Below are positions 10,509 through 20,655 of a stretch of DNA of 64,000 nt, one piece after another (positions within the stretch are counted from its first letter, which is position 1; the number at the start of each line of letters is the position of its first letter). The position numbers and the translations under genes were made by a program. Source of the DNA: Petrimonas sp. IBARAKI. Lineage in GTDB: Bacteria; Bacteroidota; Bacteroidia; Bacteroidales; Dysgonomonadaceae. The notes under the pieces were generated by a model, which was given only the letters and a program-made list of their open reading frames with translations, ran no database searches and was not told the origin of the DNA. The DNA lies in assembly GCA_002356435.2 (NCBI GenBank), contig AP018040.2:3348001-3412000 (forward strand), read 5' to 3'.

Positions 10509-12653
10509 CTAGGCCAGTACAAAATCCAGTTGTTTCCTTTCCAGGTTGGCTTTTGCAACCTGTATGGAAACCGGTTGTCCGAGGCGGTATTCACGTTTAG
10601 TGCGACGGCCGACCAGGCGGTAATTCTTCTCGTCCAGTTCGTAAAAATCATCGTCCAGTTCACGGATAGGGATCATACCCTCGCATTTGTTTTCGTTAAT
10701 TTCCACGTAAATACCCCATTCCGTAATCCCGGAAACAACACCGTCGTACACTTTCCCGATTTTGTCGGCCATAAATTCCACCTGTTTGTACTTGATGGAG
10801 TCGCGCTCGGCATTGGCTGCCACCTGTTCCATATCGGAAGAGTGCTTGCATTCCATCTCCAGCTCTGTTTGATCAACGGATCGGCCACCGTCCAGGTAAC
10901 GTTCAAGCAATCGGTGGACCATCATGTCGGGATAACGCCGGATGGGAGATGTGAAGTGTGTGTAATAGTCAAACGCAAGCCCGTAATGCCCCACGTTTTT
11001 GGTAGAATAAACCGCTTTGGACATGGTGCGGATGGCAATGGTCTCCACCAGGTTTTCTTCGGGACGGCCCTGGACCTTATCCAACAATGAGTTGATGCTC
11101 TTTGCCACCTCTACTTTGTTCCCTTCGGTTTTTATTTTATGGCCGAAACGAAGGATAAAGGCATTCAGGGTGTCCAGTTTTTCGGAATCAGGTATATCGT
11201 GAATGCGATAAACAAATGCCTTAGCATGTTTACCTTTCGGAACCTTTCCGATAAATTCGGCCACCGTCCTGTTGGCCAAAAGCATGAATTCTTCGATGAG
11301 GTGGTTTGCTTCCTTCGATTCTTTAAAATAAACTCCAAGCGGCTTGCCTTTCTCATCGAGGTTGAATTTCACTTCGTAGCGCTCAAAGTTGATGGCTCCG
11401 TTTGCAAAACGCTTTTCACGTAATTTCTGTGCCAGGCTGTTCATGACCAGGATCTCGGATGAAAAATCACCTTTCCCGGTTTCTATCACGGTTTGTGCCT
11501 CCTCATACGTGAGTCGGCTGTCGGAATTTATGACGGTGCGGACAATGCGTGATTTTTTAATCTCCGCATACTCATTAAGTTCAAAAATAACCGAAAAACA
11601 AAGTTTGTCTTCCTTCGGACGAAGGGAACACAACCCATTGCTCAACCTTTCAGGCAGCATAGGGATAGTCCTGTCGACCAGGTAGATGGATGTTGCCCTG
11701 TTTTCCGCTTCTTTATCGATAATGTCGCCCTGTCTCACGTAATGGGTTACATCGGCAATGTGCACACCCACTTCCCACAGTGTGGGAGAAATTTTACGTA
11801 GCGACAAAGCGTCATCGAAATCTTTGGCGTCTTTCGGGTCGATGGTTATGGTAAACACATCGCGGAAATCTTCCCGCAGGGCAATCTCCTTCTCGTCGAT
11901 TTTTTCAGGAATCAGTTCCGCCGCTTTTTCCACATCCCCAGGATACCTGTACGGTAATCCGTATTGTGCCAGGATAGCGTGCATCTCGGTAGTATTGTCT
12001 CCCGGCTTGCCCAATACATCAATCACCTTCCCAACCGGATTATTGGCTTTTTCGGGCCATTCCACAATTTCCACCAGTACTTTATCTCCGTTCCCGGCCC
12101 CGTTAAGCTCGTCCGTCGGAATAAATATATCGTTGGCTAGAAACTTGCTGTCCATTACCAGGAAAGCAAAATATTTCTGCACTTCCAGTACTCCTACAAA
12201 CCGGGTTTGTGCACGCTCCAGAATCTCAACGACCGCCCCTTCGGTGTCGGCCCGTTTCCTTTTTGCCAGCAGTTGGACACGTACCCGATCTCCGTTCATC
12301 GCATGTTTGCTGTTCCGTTCGGGAATATAGATAATGTTGGCATCGTCATCGGGCACAAAGAAGTTTTTACCGTTGCTTCTTCTTTCAAAGCGTCCCTCGA
12401 GGATCAATCCGCGGTTATTTAACCTGTATCTCCCACGAGAAGTCTCCAGCAACACATCGTAATCGCGAAGCCGGTCAAGCGCTTTTACCAATACACGGCG
12501 GCCTTCTTCTCCCCGGATATTTAATGCAGCAGCTATCTGCTTATAATTAAACTGCTTGTCTTTATTTTCGGTCAGAAAATCGACAACGAGCTGTTCCAGC
12601 TCTTTCTTTTTCGGTTTTGATACAGTCTCTGCAACTGATGTTCTTTTACTCAT
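10509..12653 (-). CDS. rnr: Ribonuclease R
   Basis: RNase R is a processive 3'-5' exoribonuclease that degrades structured RNA. The 714-residue product (from ATG 12653) shows an N-terminal winged-helix region, two cold-shock OB domains (for example RRSNGKNFFVPDDDANIIYI near 91-110), and the RNB catalytic domain with the metal-binding aspartates in DPKDAKDFDDALSL (about 272-285). HYVRQGDIIDKEA, SIYLVDRTIPMLPERLSN and YTHFTSPIRRYPD are further RNB signatures. The C-terminal S1 domain begins near GKVYDGVVSGITEWGIYVEI and the protein stops soon after it, without the long basic tail of the enterobacterial enzyme. I preferred MSKRTS over the longer start at 12683, whose ten extra residues look non-conserved. 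The gene is convergent with the methyltransferase and divergent from the epimerase gene. Confidence 0.97.
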   Translation of the reverse strand: MSKRTSVAETVSKPKKKELEQLVVDFLTENKDKQFNYKQIAAALNIRGEEGRRVLVKALDRLRDYDVLLETSRGRYRLNNRGLILEGRFERRSNGKNFFVPDDDANIIYIPERNSKHAMNGDRVRVQLLAKRKRADTEGAVVEILERAQTRFVGVLEVQKYFAFLVMDSKFLANDIFIPTDELNGAGNGDKVLVEIVEWPEKANNPVGKVIDVLGKPGDNTTEMHAILAQYGLPYRYPGDVEKAAELIPEKIDEKEIALREDFRDVFTITIDPKDAKDFDDALSLRKISPTLWEVGVHIADVTHYVRQGDIIDKEAENRATSIYLVDRTIPMLPERLSNGLCSLRPKEDKLCFSVIFELNEYAEIKKSRIVRTVINSDSRLTYEEAQTVIETGKGDFSSEILVMNSLAQKLREKRFANGAINFERYEVKFNLDEKGKPLGVYFKESKEANHLIEEFMLLANRTVAEFIGKVPKGKHAKAFVYRIHDIPDSEKLDTLNAFILRFGHKIKTEGNKVEVAKSINSLLDKVQGRPEENLVETIAIRTMSKAVYSTKNVGHYGLAFDYYTHFTSPIRRYPDMMVHRLLERYLDGGRSVDQTELEMECKHSSDMEQVAANAERDSIKYKQVEFMADKIGKVYDGVVSGITEWGIYVEINENKCEGMIPIRELDDDFYELDEKNYRLVGRRTKREYRLGQPVSIQVAKANLERKQLDFVLA

Positions 12654-12864
12654 ATGATCTGTTTCGTTTACAATATTAAACAACGAAATCCTGTTTTAGT
12701 TAGAAATTGTCTTGAATTTTTAGGTTTAGTTTCATAAAAACTCAAAACTGCTTCTTAGTACAAAGTAACAAAAAATATTCGTTTTTCAGATATTTAACTT
12801 CAACGGACAGGACTTTTATCGGACATCTTTAGGGAATATTGTTTTTAAAATGCGTGGTTATGAT

Positions 12865-12872
12865 TAAATTTG
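12865..12872 (+). promoter_or_regulatory. Bacteroidetes -7 box for the epimerase gene
   Basis: TAAATTTG is an exact TAnnTTTG, 19 bases before the ATG at 12892. A T-rich stretch (TTTT at 12842-12845) lies about 19 bases upstream where a -33 element is expected. Confidence 0.5.
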
Positions 12873-12891
12873 TGATTGAATTTTGGAAGGA

Positions 12892-13905
12892 ATGGAACAA
12901 AAAAAAATCCTTATCACCGGAGCTAGCGGTTTTATTGGCAGCGCAGCCATTGACAAAGCATTGGAGTTGGGTTACGAAACCTGGGCAGGAATCCGTGCAA
13001 GCAGTAACAAAGTTTACTTGCAGGATGAACGGATAAAGTTTATTGATTTAAACTACGGTGATAAGAAAAAACTAAAAGAGCAGCTTCAGGATTTCACCGA
13101 TAAAAACGGACGGTTCGATTACATCGTACACAGCGCCGGAATTACCAAGGCTCTTCACAAAGCGGAATTCGACAGGGTAAATTACGAACAAGTACGGAAC
13201 TTTGTAGACGCACTTGTCGAAACCGATGCCGTCCCCGATTTATTCGTTTTTATGAGCACACTGGGAGCCGTAGGTGCGGGCGACGAAATAAAATACACCC
13301 CTTTGTCGTGCGACTGTACTCCTAATCCAAATACGGCTTACGGCAAAAGTAAGCTGAAAGCCGAAAATTACCTGAAAAAGCTACCCGGTTTCCCGTATGT
13401 TATTCTTCGCCCTACGGGAGTATATGGGCCGCGCGACAAAGATTACCTGATCTTGATGCGTGCCGTAAAAAACGGAATAAATGTTGGGGCCGGATTCCGG
13501 AAACAGATCCTCACATTTATCTATGTCGGTGACCTGGTAAGGGTCATTTTCAACTGTATTGAAAAGAACACTCACCGGAAGGAATATTTCGTGGCCGATG
13601 GGGATGTTTATACCGATTCGGAGTTCAATACCATTGTACAACAAGCGCTACAGAAAAAGCGCGTTTTCAGGGTTAACGTTCCTCTGTGGTTGGTGAAGCC
13701 GGCAGCATTCATCAGCGAAAGAATTTCCGGCCTGCTGGGTAAAGCGACTGCCTTCAATACCGACAAATACAAGATCATGAAGCAACGGAACTGGTCGTGC
13801 GACACCACTCCGCTACAACACGACCTCGACTTCCGACCCGGCTACCGGTTAAAAGAGGGGGTTGAGGCCACCGTAAAGTGGTATCGGGAAAGAGGATGGT
13901 TGTAA
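12892..13905 (+). CDS. NAD(P)-dependent epimerase/dehydratase (extended SDR)
   Basis: An extended short-chain dehydrogenase/reductase of 337 residues. The Rossmann loop ITGASGFIGS is at 8-17 and the catalytic pair YxxxK falls in AYGKSK (Tyr about 150, Lys about 154), with the companion serine in FMSTLGAVG (near 122). The middle part PTGVYGPRDKDYL and FIYVGDLVRVI are common in sugar-nucleotide epimerases and related reductases. The end, W(Y)RERGWL, matches many Bacteroidetes homologues. The start at 12892 is preceded by GGAAGG, a Shine-Dalgarno-like sequence that is uncommon in this phylum. The substrate is not readable from sequence; a nucleotide sugar is the usual one. Divergent from rnr; dapB follows after 114 bases with its own promoter. 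Confidence 0.88.
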   Translation: MEQKKILITGASGFIGSAAIDKALELGYETWAGIRASSNKVYLQDERIKFIDLNYGDKKKLKEQLQDFTDKNGRFDYIVHSAGITKALHKAEFDRVNYEQVRNFVDALVETDAVPDLFVFMSTLGAVGAGDEIKYTPLSCDCTPNPNTAYGKSKLKAENYLKKLPGFPYVILRPTGVYGPRDKDYLILMRAVKNGINVGAGFRKQILTFIYVGDLVRVIFNCIEKNTHRKEYFVADGDVYTDSEFNTIVQQALQKKRVFRVNVPLWLVKPAAFISERISGLLGKATAFNTDKYKIMKQRNWSCDTTPLQHDLDFRPGYRLKEGVEATVKWYRERGWL

Positions 13906-13992
13906 GCTCGCGGCTTGGTAACCGAAACGACATCGTACGTACAATTTAAGAACAAATAACGCAAAACAGATTCACAATCAGTTCTATTTTTG

Positions 13993-14000
13993 TATTTTTG
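13993..14000 (+). promoter_or_regulatory. Bacteroidetes -7 box for dapB-lepB
   Basis: TATTTTTG, an exact TAnnTTTG, 19 bases upstream of the dapB ATG. The upstream in-frame TTG at 13990 overlaps this box and so is not the start. Confidence 0.65.
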
Positions 14001-14019
14001 CGTTTTAACAATTAAACAG

Positions 14020-14742
14020 ATGAAAATAGCATTAATCGGTTACGGCAAGATGGGGCACGAAATTGAAAAAATCGCCCTGCAACGCGGGCACGAAATCGTT
14101 TGCACCATCGACCTCAACGAAACCGGTAAATTTGATTCTCCCGAGTTCAGGAGCGCCGAGGCCGCCATTGAGTTCACCTCTCCCGAAAGTGCTCTGCAAA
14201 ATTACCGCAGGGCTTTTGCAGCAAACGTTCCCGTGGTATCCGGAACCACCGGGTGGCTGGAACACCTGAACGAAATAAAAGCGGCTTGTGAAAACGAGGG
14301 GCAAACCTTCTTTTATGCTTCCAACTTCAGCTTGGGTGTAAACATCTTTTATGCACTCAGCAATTACCTGGCAAAGGTAATGAGCCAATTTTCCGATTAC
14401 GACGTGCGGATGGAAGAAACACACCACATTCATAAGCTGGATGCACCCAGCGGAACAGCCATCACCTTGGCCGAAGGTATTTTGGAAAACCTGGGACGGA
14501 AAGAAACATGGTCACTCAACAAAGCCGGCAATAAAAATGAACTGGAAATCAAGTCATTTCGAGAAGGGGAAGTTCCCGGCATTCATACTGTCGTATACGA
14601 ATCGGAGGCCGACAGCATACGAATCACCCACGATGCCAAGAGCCGGAAGGGTTTTGCCCTCGGTGCAGTCTTAGCTGCCGAATTCACGAAAGGGAAAAAA
14701 GGTTTTCTGGGTATGAAGGACATGCTGAACCTACATCCCTGA
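14020..14742 (+). CDS. dapB: 4-hydroxy-tetrahydrodipicolinate reductase DapB
   Basis: DapB reduces hydroxy-tetrahydrodipicolinate with NAD(P)H in the lysine and diaminopimelate pathway, feeding peptidoglycan synthesis. The 240-residue product is the family's normal length. The nucleotide loop is GYGKMG (7-12), SGTTGW sits at 74-79, and the active-site signature EETHHIHKLDAPSGTA covers about 132-147 with the catalytic His pair and Lys 139. The C-terminus SRKGFALGAVLAAEFTKGKKG is also typical. The start at 14020 sits 19 bases after a -7 box. lepB follows 63 bases downstream, the arrangement common in Bacteroidales. Confidence 0.98.
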   Translation: MKIALIGYGKMGHEIEKIALQRGHEIVCTIDLNETGKFDSPEFRSAEAAIEFTSPESALQNYRRAFAANVPVVSGTTGWLEHLNEIKAACENEGQTFFYASNFSLGVNIFYALSNYLAKVMSQFSDYDVRMEETHHIHKLDAPSGTAITLAEGILENLGRKETWSLNKAGNKNELEIKSFREGEVPGIHTVVYESEADSIRITHDAKSRKGFALGAVLAAEFTKGKKGFLGMKDMLNLHP

Positions 14743-14805
14743 TTGCTTCAAAAGAAGCATAAACAGCATCAACCGATTGAAACAATTGCAAAAAATACAA
14801 AAAAG

Positions 14806-16320
14806 ATGAATAAAACCGCCGACAACACCAATGCCTCTTCCCACAAGTCCCTTTCGGGAAATTTGAAGGTGCGCATTTCCTCTGCCCAACAGCATCAATG
14901 GATGTGGTTTGGCGTATGGACACTTTCCACAGTCCTCTTCGCCGTTTGGGCAAGGAGCCCGTGGATCTTGTTCTTCATCCTGCTTTTTTTCGATGTATAC
15001 ATCACGAAGTTTGTACCGTGGTCGTGGTGGAAAAAAAGCGAAAATAAGGCCATCCGCAAAACCATGGAATGGGTGGATGCCATCTTGTTTGCGTTGATAG
15101 CTGTATATTTTATCAACACTTTTTTCTTCCAGAACTACCAGATCCCCACTTCATCACTGGAAAAATCTTTGCTGGTCGGCGATTTTCTGGCGGTCAGCAA
15201 GGTCAGCTACGGGCCCCGCGCACCCATCACTCCCCTGTCGTTTCCGCTGGCACAGCACACCATGCCGGTAATCGGCGGAAAGTCATACATCGATAAGCCG
15301 CAGTGGAAATACCGCAGGCTGAAGGGACTCGGAGAAGTAAAGCGCAACGATATTGTCGTTTTTAATTTCCCCGCCGGGGATACGGTTGCTTTAAACCAGC
15401 AGGGTGTTGATTTTTATACCCTCTCCAGGTACAACACCAACGGAAGCGCCGGAATACGTTCCGACCAAAGGACCTACGGCGAAGTGGTTTTTCGCCCGGT
15501 AGACCGGCGCGAAAATTACGTAAAGCGCTGTATCGGACTTCCCGGGGAAACCATCGAATTGCGCGACGACAGTGTTTACATCGATGGGGAACTCATCCCG
15601 AGCCCTAAATTATCGCAGTTGACCTACATGATCCATACGGACGGAACAGTTATATCGGAACAAATTTTCCAGGAACTGGGTATCAACAAGGACGACTACA
15701 TGATGCCGAACAGCTACGGGCAGGTCTCCTTGAAAATGCAGGATTTAACGGGTATAGACAGCCTGACCATGGCCCATTCCGGATTGAAACAACAAAACGG
15801 AAACAACGGAAAGATCTATTACAATATCCCGTTAACCGGAGCGATGGCCGCTAAGCTGAAGGAAAAACCTTTCGTGTGGGAGGTGGTAAAAGACGTGGAG
15901 CAGCCCGGCTCGAGCTATTATTATCCCTTAGGCTATACGACCAACTGGACCCGCGCCGACTTCGGGCCGCTCTGGATTCCGGAGAAAGGTGCCACCCTCA
16001 CGTTCGACACTGATGTGGCCTTTAAAGCGGCAGCCTACGAACGTTGTATAAAGAATTACGAAGGGAACGATTTTGCCTTTCGCGACGGAAAAGTATACAT
16101 AAACGGGGAGCCGGCAGACTCGTATACCTTTAAGATGGATTACTACTTCATGATGGGGGATAACCGCCACAACTCGGCCGACTCACGCGTGTGGGGATTT
16201 GTTCCCGAAGACCATATCGTGGGACAACCGATGCTGATATGGCTTTCCCTGGAAAAAGACAACGGCTGGCTTAACGGAAAAATCCGGTGGAACAGGTTAT
16301 TTCGAAGTGCAAAAAAATAA
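14806..16320 (+). CDS. lepB: Signal peptidase I LepB (long Bacteroidetes form)
   Basis: Type I signal peptidase, an inner-membrane serine/lysine protease that cleaves Sec signal peptides on the periplasmic side. From ATG 14806 the protein has 504 residues, far longer than the proteobacterial form (about 320), as is usual in Bacteroidetes. Two or three membrane segments lie before residue 108. The nucleophile is Ser 117 in IPTSSLEKSLLVGD and the general base is Lys 240 in NYVKRCIGLPGE. The last conserved box GDNRHNSADSRVWGFVPEDH is near 449-468. The stretch between boxes is expanded with an insertion around 280-430. I rejected the TTG at 14743, which abuts the dapB stop. The WbqC-like gene overlaps its 3' end by 34 bases. 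Confidence 0.96.
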   Translation: MNKTADNTNASSHKSLSGNLKVRISSAQQHQWMWFGVWTLSTVLFAVWARSPWILFFILLFFDVYITKFVPWSWWKKSENKAIRKTMEWVDAILFALIAVYFINTFFFQNYQIPTSSLEKSLLVGDFLAVSKVSYGPRAPITPLSFPLAQHTMPVIGGKSYIDKPQWKYRRLKGLGEVKRNDIVVFNFPAGDTVALNQQGVDFYTLSRYNTNGSAGIRSDQRTYGEVVFRPVDRRENYVKRCIGLPGETIELRDDSVYIDGELIPSPKLSQLTYMIHTDGTVISEQIFQELGINKDDYMMPNSYGQVSLKMQDLTGIDSLTMAHSGLKQQNGNNGKIYYNIPLTGAMAAKLKEKPFVWEVVKDVEQPGSSYYYPLGYTTNWTRADFGPLWIPEKGATLTFDTDVAFKAAAYERCIKNYEGNDFAFRDGKVYINGEPADSYTFKMDYYFMMGDNRHNSADSRVWGFVPEDHIVGQPMLIWLSLEKDNGWLNGKIRWNRLFRSAKK

Positions 16321-16925
16321 CCGGGAGGGTGTTGCTTTCTTCCTTCTACCTGGCGCCCGTCGAATACTATTCGGTATTTTTTCGCGCCTCCAGCACCGTT
16401 ATAGAGGTTCACGAAAACTACCAGAAACAATCTTACCGAAACCGGTGTAACATTGTTGGGGCCAACGGATCGATGGCATTGAGCATTCCTGTCGAAAAAC
16501 CTTCTGCAGTAAAATGCCGGATGAAGGATGTCCGCATTGCAGACCACGGAAACTGGCGGCACCTGCATTGGAACGCCATTGTATCGGCATACAGCTCCAC
16601 ACCTTTTTTTGAGTATTATGCAGACGAACTACAGCCGTTCTACGAAAAGAGGATCTCTTTTCTCGTCGATTTTAACCTTCAGCTTCACGAACTCATCTGC
16701 GGATGGCTGCGGATAGAGCAGCCAACTAATCTATCTCCGGAATACGTTGCTGAAATACCTGAAGGGATAGCGGACCATAGAGAAGCAATTCATCCCAAAC
16801 GACCCTCCGGCTTCATGACCAGGCCATACTACCAGGTTTTCCAGGATAAACTGGGGTTCATCCAGAATGCAAGTATCATCGATTTGGTGTTCAATATGGG
16901 CAACGAAGCGAGGTTGTGGCTGTGA
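16287..16925 (+). CDS. WbqC family protein
   Basis: The 212-residue product fits the WbqC-like family, found in polysaccharide clusters and as a lone gene after lepB in Bacteroidales. Visible family features are [17 protein letters not shown] near the start, the [14 protein letters not shown] block, [12 protein letters not shown], and [20 protein letters not shown] followed by [10 protein letters not shown]. The biochemical activity is unknown; a transferase acting on glycan precursors has been suggested for relatives. The start is uncertain: GTG 16287 overlaps lepB by 34 bases, and a second GTG at 16329 starts right at the conserved VLLSSF but has GGGAGG with no spacing. The gene is cytoplasmic by composition and very likely part of the dapB-lepB transcript. 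Confidence 0.85.
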   Translation: MEQVISKCKKITGRVLLSSFYLAPVEYYSVFFRASSTVIEVHENYQKQSYRNRCNIVGANGSMALSIPVEKPSAVKCRMKDVRIADHGNWRHLHWNAIVSAYSSTPFFEYYADELQPFYEKRISFLVDFNLQLHELICGWLRIEQPTNLSPEYVAEIPEGIADHREAIHPKRPSGFMTRPYYQVFQDKLGFIQNASIIDLVFNMGNEARLWL

Positions 16926-16951
16926 ATCATACCCGAGTCTTATTTTTTTCT

Positions 16952-16959
16952 TACCTTTG
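16952..16959 (+). promoter_or_regulatory. Bacteroidetes -7 box for gltX
   Basis: TACCTTTG, an exact TAnnTTTG, 19 bases before the gltX ATG at 16979. It rules out the longer frame that begins at 16916. Confidence 0.65.
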
Positions 16960-16978
16960 TAGCCTCAACATCAAAATT

Positions 16979-18508
16979 ATGAGCAGAAAAACAAGAGTCC
17001 GCTTCGCCCCCAGTCCTACCGGGCCGCTTCATATCGGCGGAGTTCGCACGGCATTATACAACTACCTGTTTTCCAAACAACAAAACGGAGACTTCATCCT
17101 TCGGATTGAAGACACCGACTCCACCCGGTTTGTTCCCGGAGCAGAAGCATACATTCAGGAAGCTTTCGACTGGTTGGGACTGCCCTACGACGAAAGTCCC
17201 GCAAAAGGAGGGAAATTCGGGCCCTACCGACAATCGGAACGAAAAGACATTTACAAAAAATACGTCCACAAACTGTTGGACGAAGGCAAGGCGTACATCG
17301 CCTTTGATACCCCCCAGGAGCTGGAAGCCAAACGCAACGAAATCCCGAACTTTCAATACGATGCCGCCACCCGGCTTCAGATGCGGAATTCACTGACGTT
17401 ACCCACCGAAGAGGTGAAAAAGCTGATCGACAACGGTACGCAATACGTGGTACGCATAAAGATTGAGCCCCGTATCGATATCACCGTAAACGATTTAATT
17501 CGTGGAGAAGTGGTAATCAACTCCTCAGTGCTCGATGACAAGGTCATTTACAAATCGGCCGACGAACTGCCGACGTACCACCTTGCCAACGTGGTGGACG
17601 ACCACCTGATGGAGATCACGCACGTTATTCGCGGTGAAGAATGGTTGCCGTCGGCTCCCCTTCACGTGTGGTTATACAGAAGTTTCGGATGGGAAGATAC
17701 TATGCCCGAGTTCGCCCACCTGCCGCTCCTGCTCAAACCCGAAGGCAACGGAAAGCTGAGCAAGCGCGACGGGGACCGCCTCGGATTTCCCGTCTTTCCG
17801 TTGGAATGGAAAGACCGCCAATCAGGTGAAACATCATCGGGATACCGCGAAAGCGGGTACTTGCCTCAGGCCGTTGTCAACTTTTTGGCTTTGCTGGGAT
17901 GGAATCCGGGAACAGAGCAGGAGATTTTCTCTCTCGATGAGCTGGTTACGGCCTTTTCGTTCGAACGATGCAGCAAGAGCGGTGCAAAGTTTGATTTCGA
18001 AAAAGCCAAGTGGTTCAACCACAAATATATTCAGGGAACACCCAATGAACTGTTGGCGGAGATGATCCAACCTGTTTTGGCAGAAAAAAACATTCCCTGC
18101 GACAAGAACTATGCCGCCAACGTTATCGGATTGGTGAAAGAACGGGTGAATTTCGTGAAAGAATTGTGGGATCAGGCCTCGTTTTTCTTCATTGCGCCGG
18201 CTTCATACGACGAAAAAACGGTAAAAAAACGCTGGAAAAAGGAAAGTTCCGCACAACTGTCCGAACTTATTAACGTGTTGCAAAGCATCGATGACTTCTC
18301 TTCCGAAAATCAGGAGATCCGGGTTAAGCAGTGGATTGAAGAGAAAAACTATCCCATCGGAAACATTATGAATGCTTTCCGTCTGGCTGTAGTAGGCGAG
18401 AGCAAGGGCCCTCACATGTTCGACATTACTTCGCTTCTGGGCAAGCAGGAAACCATAGGCCGGTTAACGACAGCCATAACAAACATTCCTGCTCCGGAGA
18501 ATACATAA
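16979..18508 (+). CDS. gltX: Glutamyl-tRNA synthetase
   Basis: GltX charges tRNA-Glu with glutamate in the cytoplasm. The 509 residues are the expected length for a bacterial class I GluRS. The HIGH-type signature lies in [20 protein letters not shown] (HIGG at about 18-21) and the KMSKS-type loop is KLSKRDG near 259-265. [12 protein letters not shown] and [19 protein letters not shown] are further catalytic-domain hallmarks. The C-terminal half carries the helical anticodon-binding domain ([13 protein letters not shown] onward). The start follows a good -7 box. It begins 53 bases after the WbqC-like stop and the HD-domain gene follows after 36 bases, so gltX and that gene may be co-transcribed. 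Confidence 0.98.
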   Translation: MSRKTRVRFAPSPTGPLHIGGVRTALYNYLFSKQQNGDFILRIEDTDSTRFVPGAEAYIQEAFDWLGLPYDESPAKGGKFGPYRQSERKDIYKKYVHKLLDEGKAYIAFDTPQELEAKRNEIPNFQYDAATRLQMRNSLTLPTEEVKKLIDNGTQYVVRIKIEPRIDITVNDLIRGEVVINSSVLDDKVIYKSADELPTYHLANVVDDHLMEITHVIRGEEWLPSAPLHVWLYRSFGWEDTMPEFAHLPLLLKPEGNGKLSKRDGDRLGFPVFPLEWKDRQSGETSSGYRESGYLPQAVVNFLALLGWNPGTEQEIFSLDELVTAFSFERCSKSGAKFDFEKAKWFNHKYIQGTPNELLAEMIQPVLAEKNIPCDKNYAANVIGLVKERVNFVKELWDQASFFFIAPASYDEKTVKKRWKKESSAQLSELINVLQSIDDFSSENQEIRVKQWIEEKNYPIGNIMNAFRLAVVGESKGPHMFDITSLLGKQETIGRLTTAITNIPAPENT

Positions 18509-18544
18509 ACCCAATATTTGTACAACCAAAAACTATTCGAAGTT

Positions 18545-20626
18545 ATGAACCTGAAGTCAAAAAGAAAATTCAGACTAAGAACCCGTTTTTTTGTTCCTGC
18601 TGTTTTCATCCTGGCAATTGCTCTGGTTACACTGCTGTTTCCCCGCCAGGGAGATTTCAAGTACTCCTTCAGCGAAGGAAGACCCTGGCAATACGGGCTT
18701 TTGACTGCTCCGTTCGATTTCCCCATTTACAAACCTGCCGATCAACTGAAAGCAGAACGAGACAGCATCCTGCGCTTTTACGAACCCTACTATACCATCG
18801 ATGAAAGTGTTGAGAAGAACGCAATGGCTGAATTCGATGCCGATGTTAACCTGAACACGAAGCTCAGCAGCCTGTCTCCTGATTATATCCTTTACCTGAG
18901 GAACAGTTTACAGAAAATATACCGGTCGGGAATCATGCGTTCAGAGGATTACGACAAGGTTTTCAGTTCCGAAACTCAATCCATGCGGTTACGAAAAGGA
19001 AACCTGGCTGAATCAAAAAGTGTGGAAACATTTAGCACCATTAAATCGGCATACGAACAACTCCTCAATAATACGCCGAAAAGCATGGATGCCGAATTAA
19101 TACGTTTGGCAGATGTAAATAAATATATCCGCGAAAATATCGTGTACGATGCTTCTACATCCGAAAAGGCCAGGGAGGAATTTATCCAGCAGGTTTCTCC
19201 CTCCACAGGGATGGTGCAAACGGGACAGCGTATTATTGACCAAGGGGAAATAGTCAGCTCCCAAACCTACAAGGTATTGAACTCACTAAAACGGGTCACC
19301 GAAGAGCGAAGCGGGAGAACCGGTAAAAACGGATGGATGATTTTCGGTCAACTCTTGCTGGTAGTTCTTCTGTTTGGGGCATTTTATGCATACCTGCTTT
19401 TCTTCCGGCCGCATGAATACCGAAACAGGAAGCACGTCACGTTCATGGTGTTGCTGGTGACCTCCTTTGTAGCACTGACAGCAATCACTAGTCAGCTTGA
19501 CCTTTTCAACGTGTACATTATCCCGTATGCCATAGTCACTATTCTGATACGAACATTTATTGACTCCCGTACGGCATTGTTTGCCAGTTTGATTACCATT
19601 ATCCTAAGCTCGCTGATGGTCCCCTTTCCGTTTGAATTTATCGTCATACAGATTGCCGTTGCGATGGTGTCGGTATTTATGCTGAAAGAGCTCTCGGAAC
19701 GTTACCAGTTAATACGCAGCTCCTTCTTTATCCTGATCGCCTACAGCTTGATGTATATAGGCCTGGTCATGCATCAGGAAGGGAACATCAACAAAATTGA
19801 CCCGATCATATTTATCTATTTTTTCATCAATTTCATTTTTATATTGTTCTCCTATTCGCTGGTATACCTCATCGAGAAATCCTTCGGATTCATATCGGGG
19901 GTAAGCCTGATTGAATTATCGAACATCAACAAACCGTTATTGAAGGAGTTGTCCGAAAAAGCACCAGGAACCTTCCAGCATTCATTACAGGTCTCAAACC
20001 TGGGTATGGCCGCTGCAGTAAAAATCGGGGCCAATGCTTCTCTAATAAGGACGGGAGCATTGTATCACGATATCGGAAAAATGGTAAATCCTGCTTTTTT
20101 TACCGAAAATCAATCGCCGGGGATGAATCCGCACGCGGGACTCCCTTTCGAGGAAAGTGCGCGCATCATCATCAATCACGTGAGAGACGGAGTGAAAATA
20201 GCGCAAAAAAACAACTTGCCGAAGCAGATAACCGATTTTATTGAAACGCACCACGGAACCAGTATGCCGAAATACTTCTACATCTCCTGGAAAAACGCTA
20301 ACCCCGGGAAAGAGATAAACGAAGACCTGTTCCGCTATCCCGGGCCCAATCCTTTCTCAAAAGAGACGGCCATCATGATGATGGCCGATGCGGTGGAAGC
20401 TGCTTCAAGAAGCTTGCCGGAATACAACGAAGACAGCATCCGGAATCTGGTGGAATCGCTGATCGATTCACAGGTGACAGAAGGGTACTTCAAGCTGGCC
20501 CCCATCACTTTCCGTGACATTGCGGCCATAAAAGAAGTTTTTCTTCAAAAGCTCCAGACCATCTACCACACACGGATTGCCTATCCAAAGCTGGACAAGC
20601 CCCAGACTCAACCAGAATCAGTATAA
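18545..20626 (+). CDS. HD-family cyclic-dinucleotide phosphodiesterase (PgpH-like, 7TM-HD)
   Basis: The 693-residue membrane protein has the layout of 7TMR-HD proteins such as PgpH, which hydrolyse cyclic di-AMP. One N-terminal membrane segment (about 10-30) is followed by an extracytoplasmic 7TMR-HDED domain (about 40-255), a block of seven or so helices from about 263 to 450, and a cytoplasmic HD domain. The metal motif is the HD of LYHDIGKM (His 508, Asp 509), with the earlier His in FQHSLQVSNL and the later ligands in HVRDG and MMADAVEAASR. The start at ATG 18545 gives a basic leader MNLKSKRKFRLRTRF. A link to c-di-AMP is from family knowledge, not seen here. It converges with guaA 29 bases away. 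Confidence 0.9.
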   Translation: MNLKSKRKFRLRTRFFVPAVFILAIALVTLLFPRQGDFKYSFSEGRPWQYGLLTAPFDFPIYKPADQLKAERDSILRFYEPYYTIDESVEKNAMAEFDADVNLNTKLSSLSPDYILYLRNSLQKIYRSGIMRSEDYDKVFSSETQSMRLRKGNLAESKSVETFSTIKSAYEQLLNNTPKSMDAELIRLADVNKYIRENIVYDASTSEKAREEFIQQVSPSTGMVQTGQRIIDQGEIVSSQTYKVLNSLKRVTEERSGRTGKNGWMIFGQLLLVVLLFGAFYAYLLFFRPHEYRNRKHVTFMVLLVTSFVALTAITSQLDLFNVYIIPYAIVTILIRTFIDSRTALFASLITIILSSLMVPFPFEFIVIQIAVAMVSVFMLKELSERYQLIRSSFFILIAYSLMYIGLVMHQEGNINKIDPIIFIYFFINFIFILFSYSLVYLIEKSFGFISGVSLIELSNINKPLLKELSEKAPGTFQHSLQVSNLGMAAAVKIGANASLIRTGALYHDIGKMVNPAFFTENQSPGMNPHAGLPFEESARIIINHVRDGVKIAQKNNLPKQITDFIETHHGTSMPKYFYISWKNANPGKEINEDLFRYPGPNPFSKETAIMMMADAVEAASRSLPEYNEDSIRNLVESLIDSQVTEGYFKLAPITFRDIAAIKEVFLQKLQTIYHTRIAYPKLDKPQTQPESV

Positions 20627-20655
20627 ATATAAAAAAAGAATATTCTTCATTGGGT

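Noticed and set aside
10365-11090. 241-residue open frame on the plus strand across the rnr 3' end
   Set aside because: It is the antisense shadow of conserved RNase R sequence and crosses the methyltransferase stop.
20627-20655. AAGAATATTCTT palindrome between the HD gene and guaA
   Set aside because: The arms are A/T-only apart from one G-C pair and too short for a convincing terminator; it may be chance.
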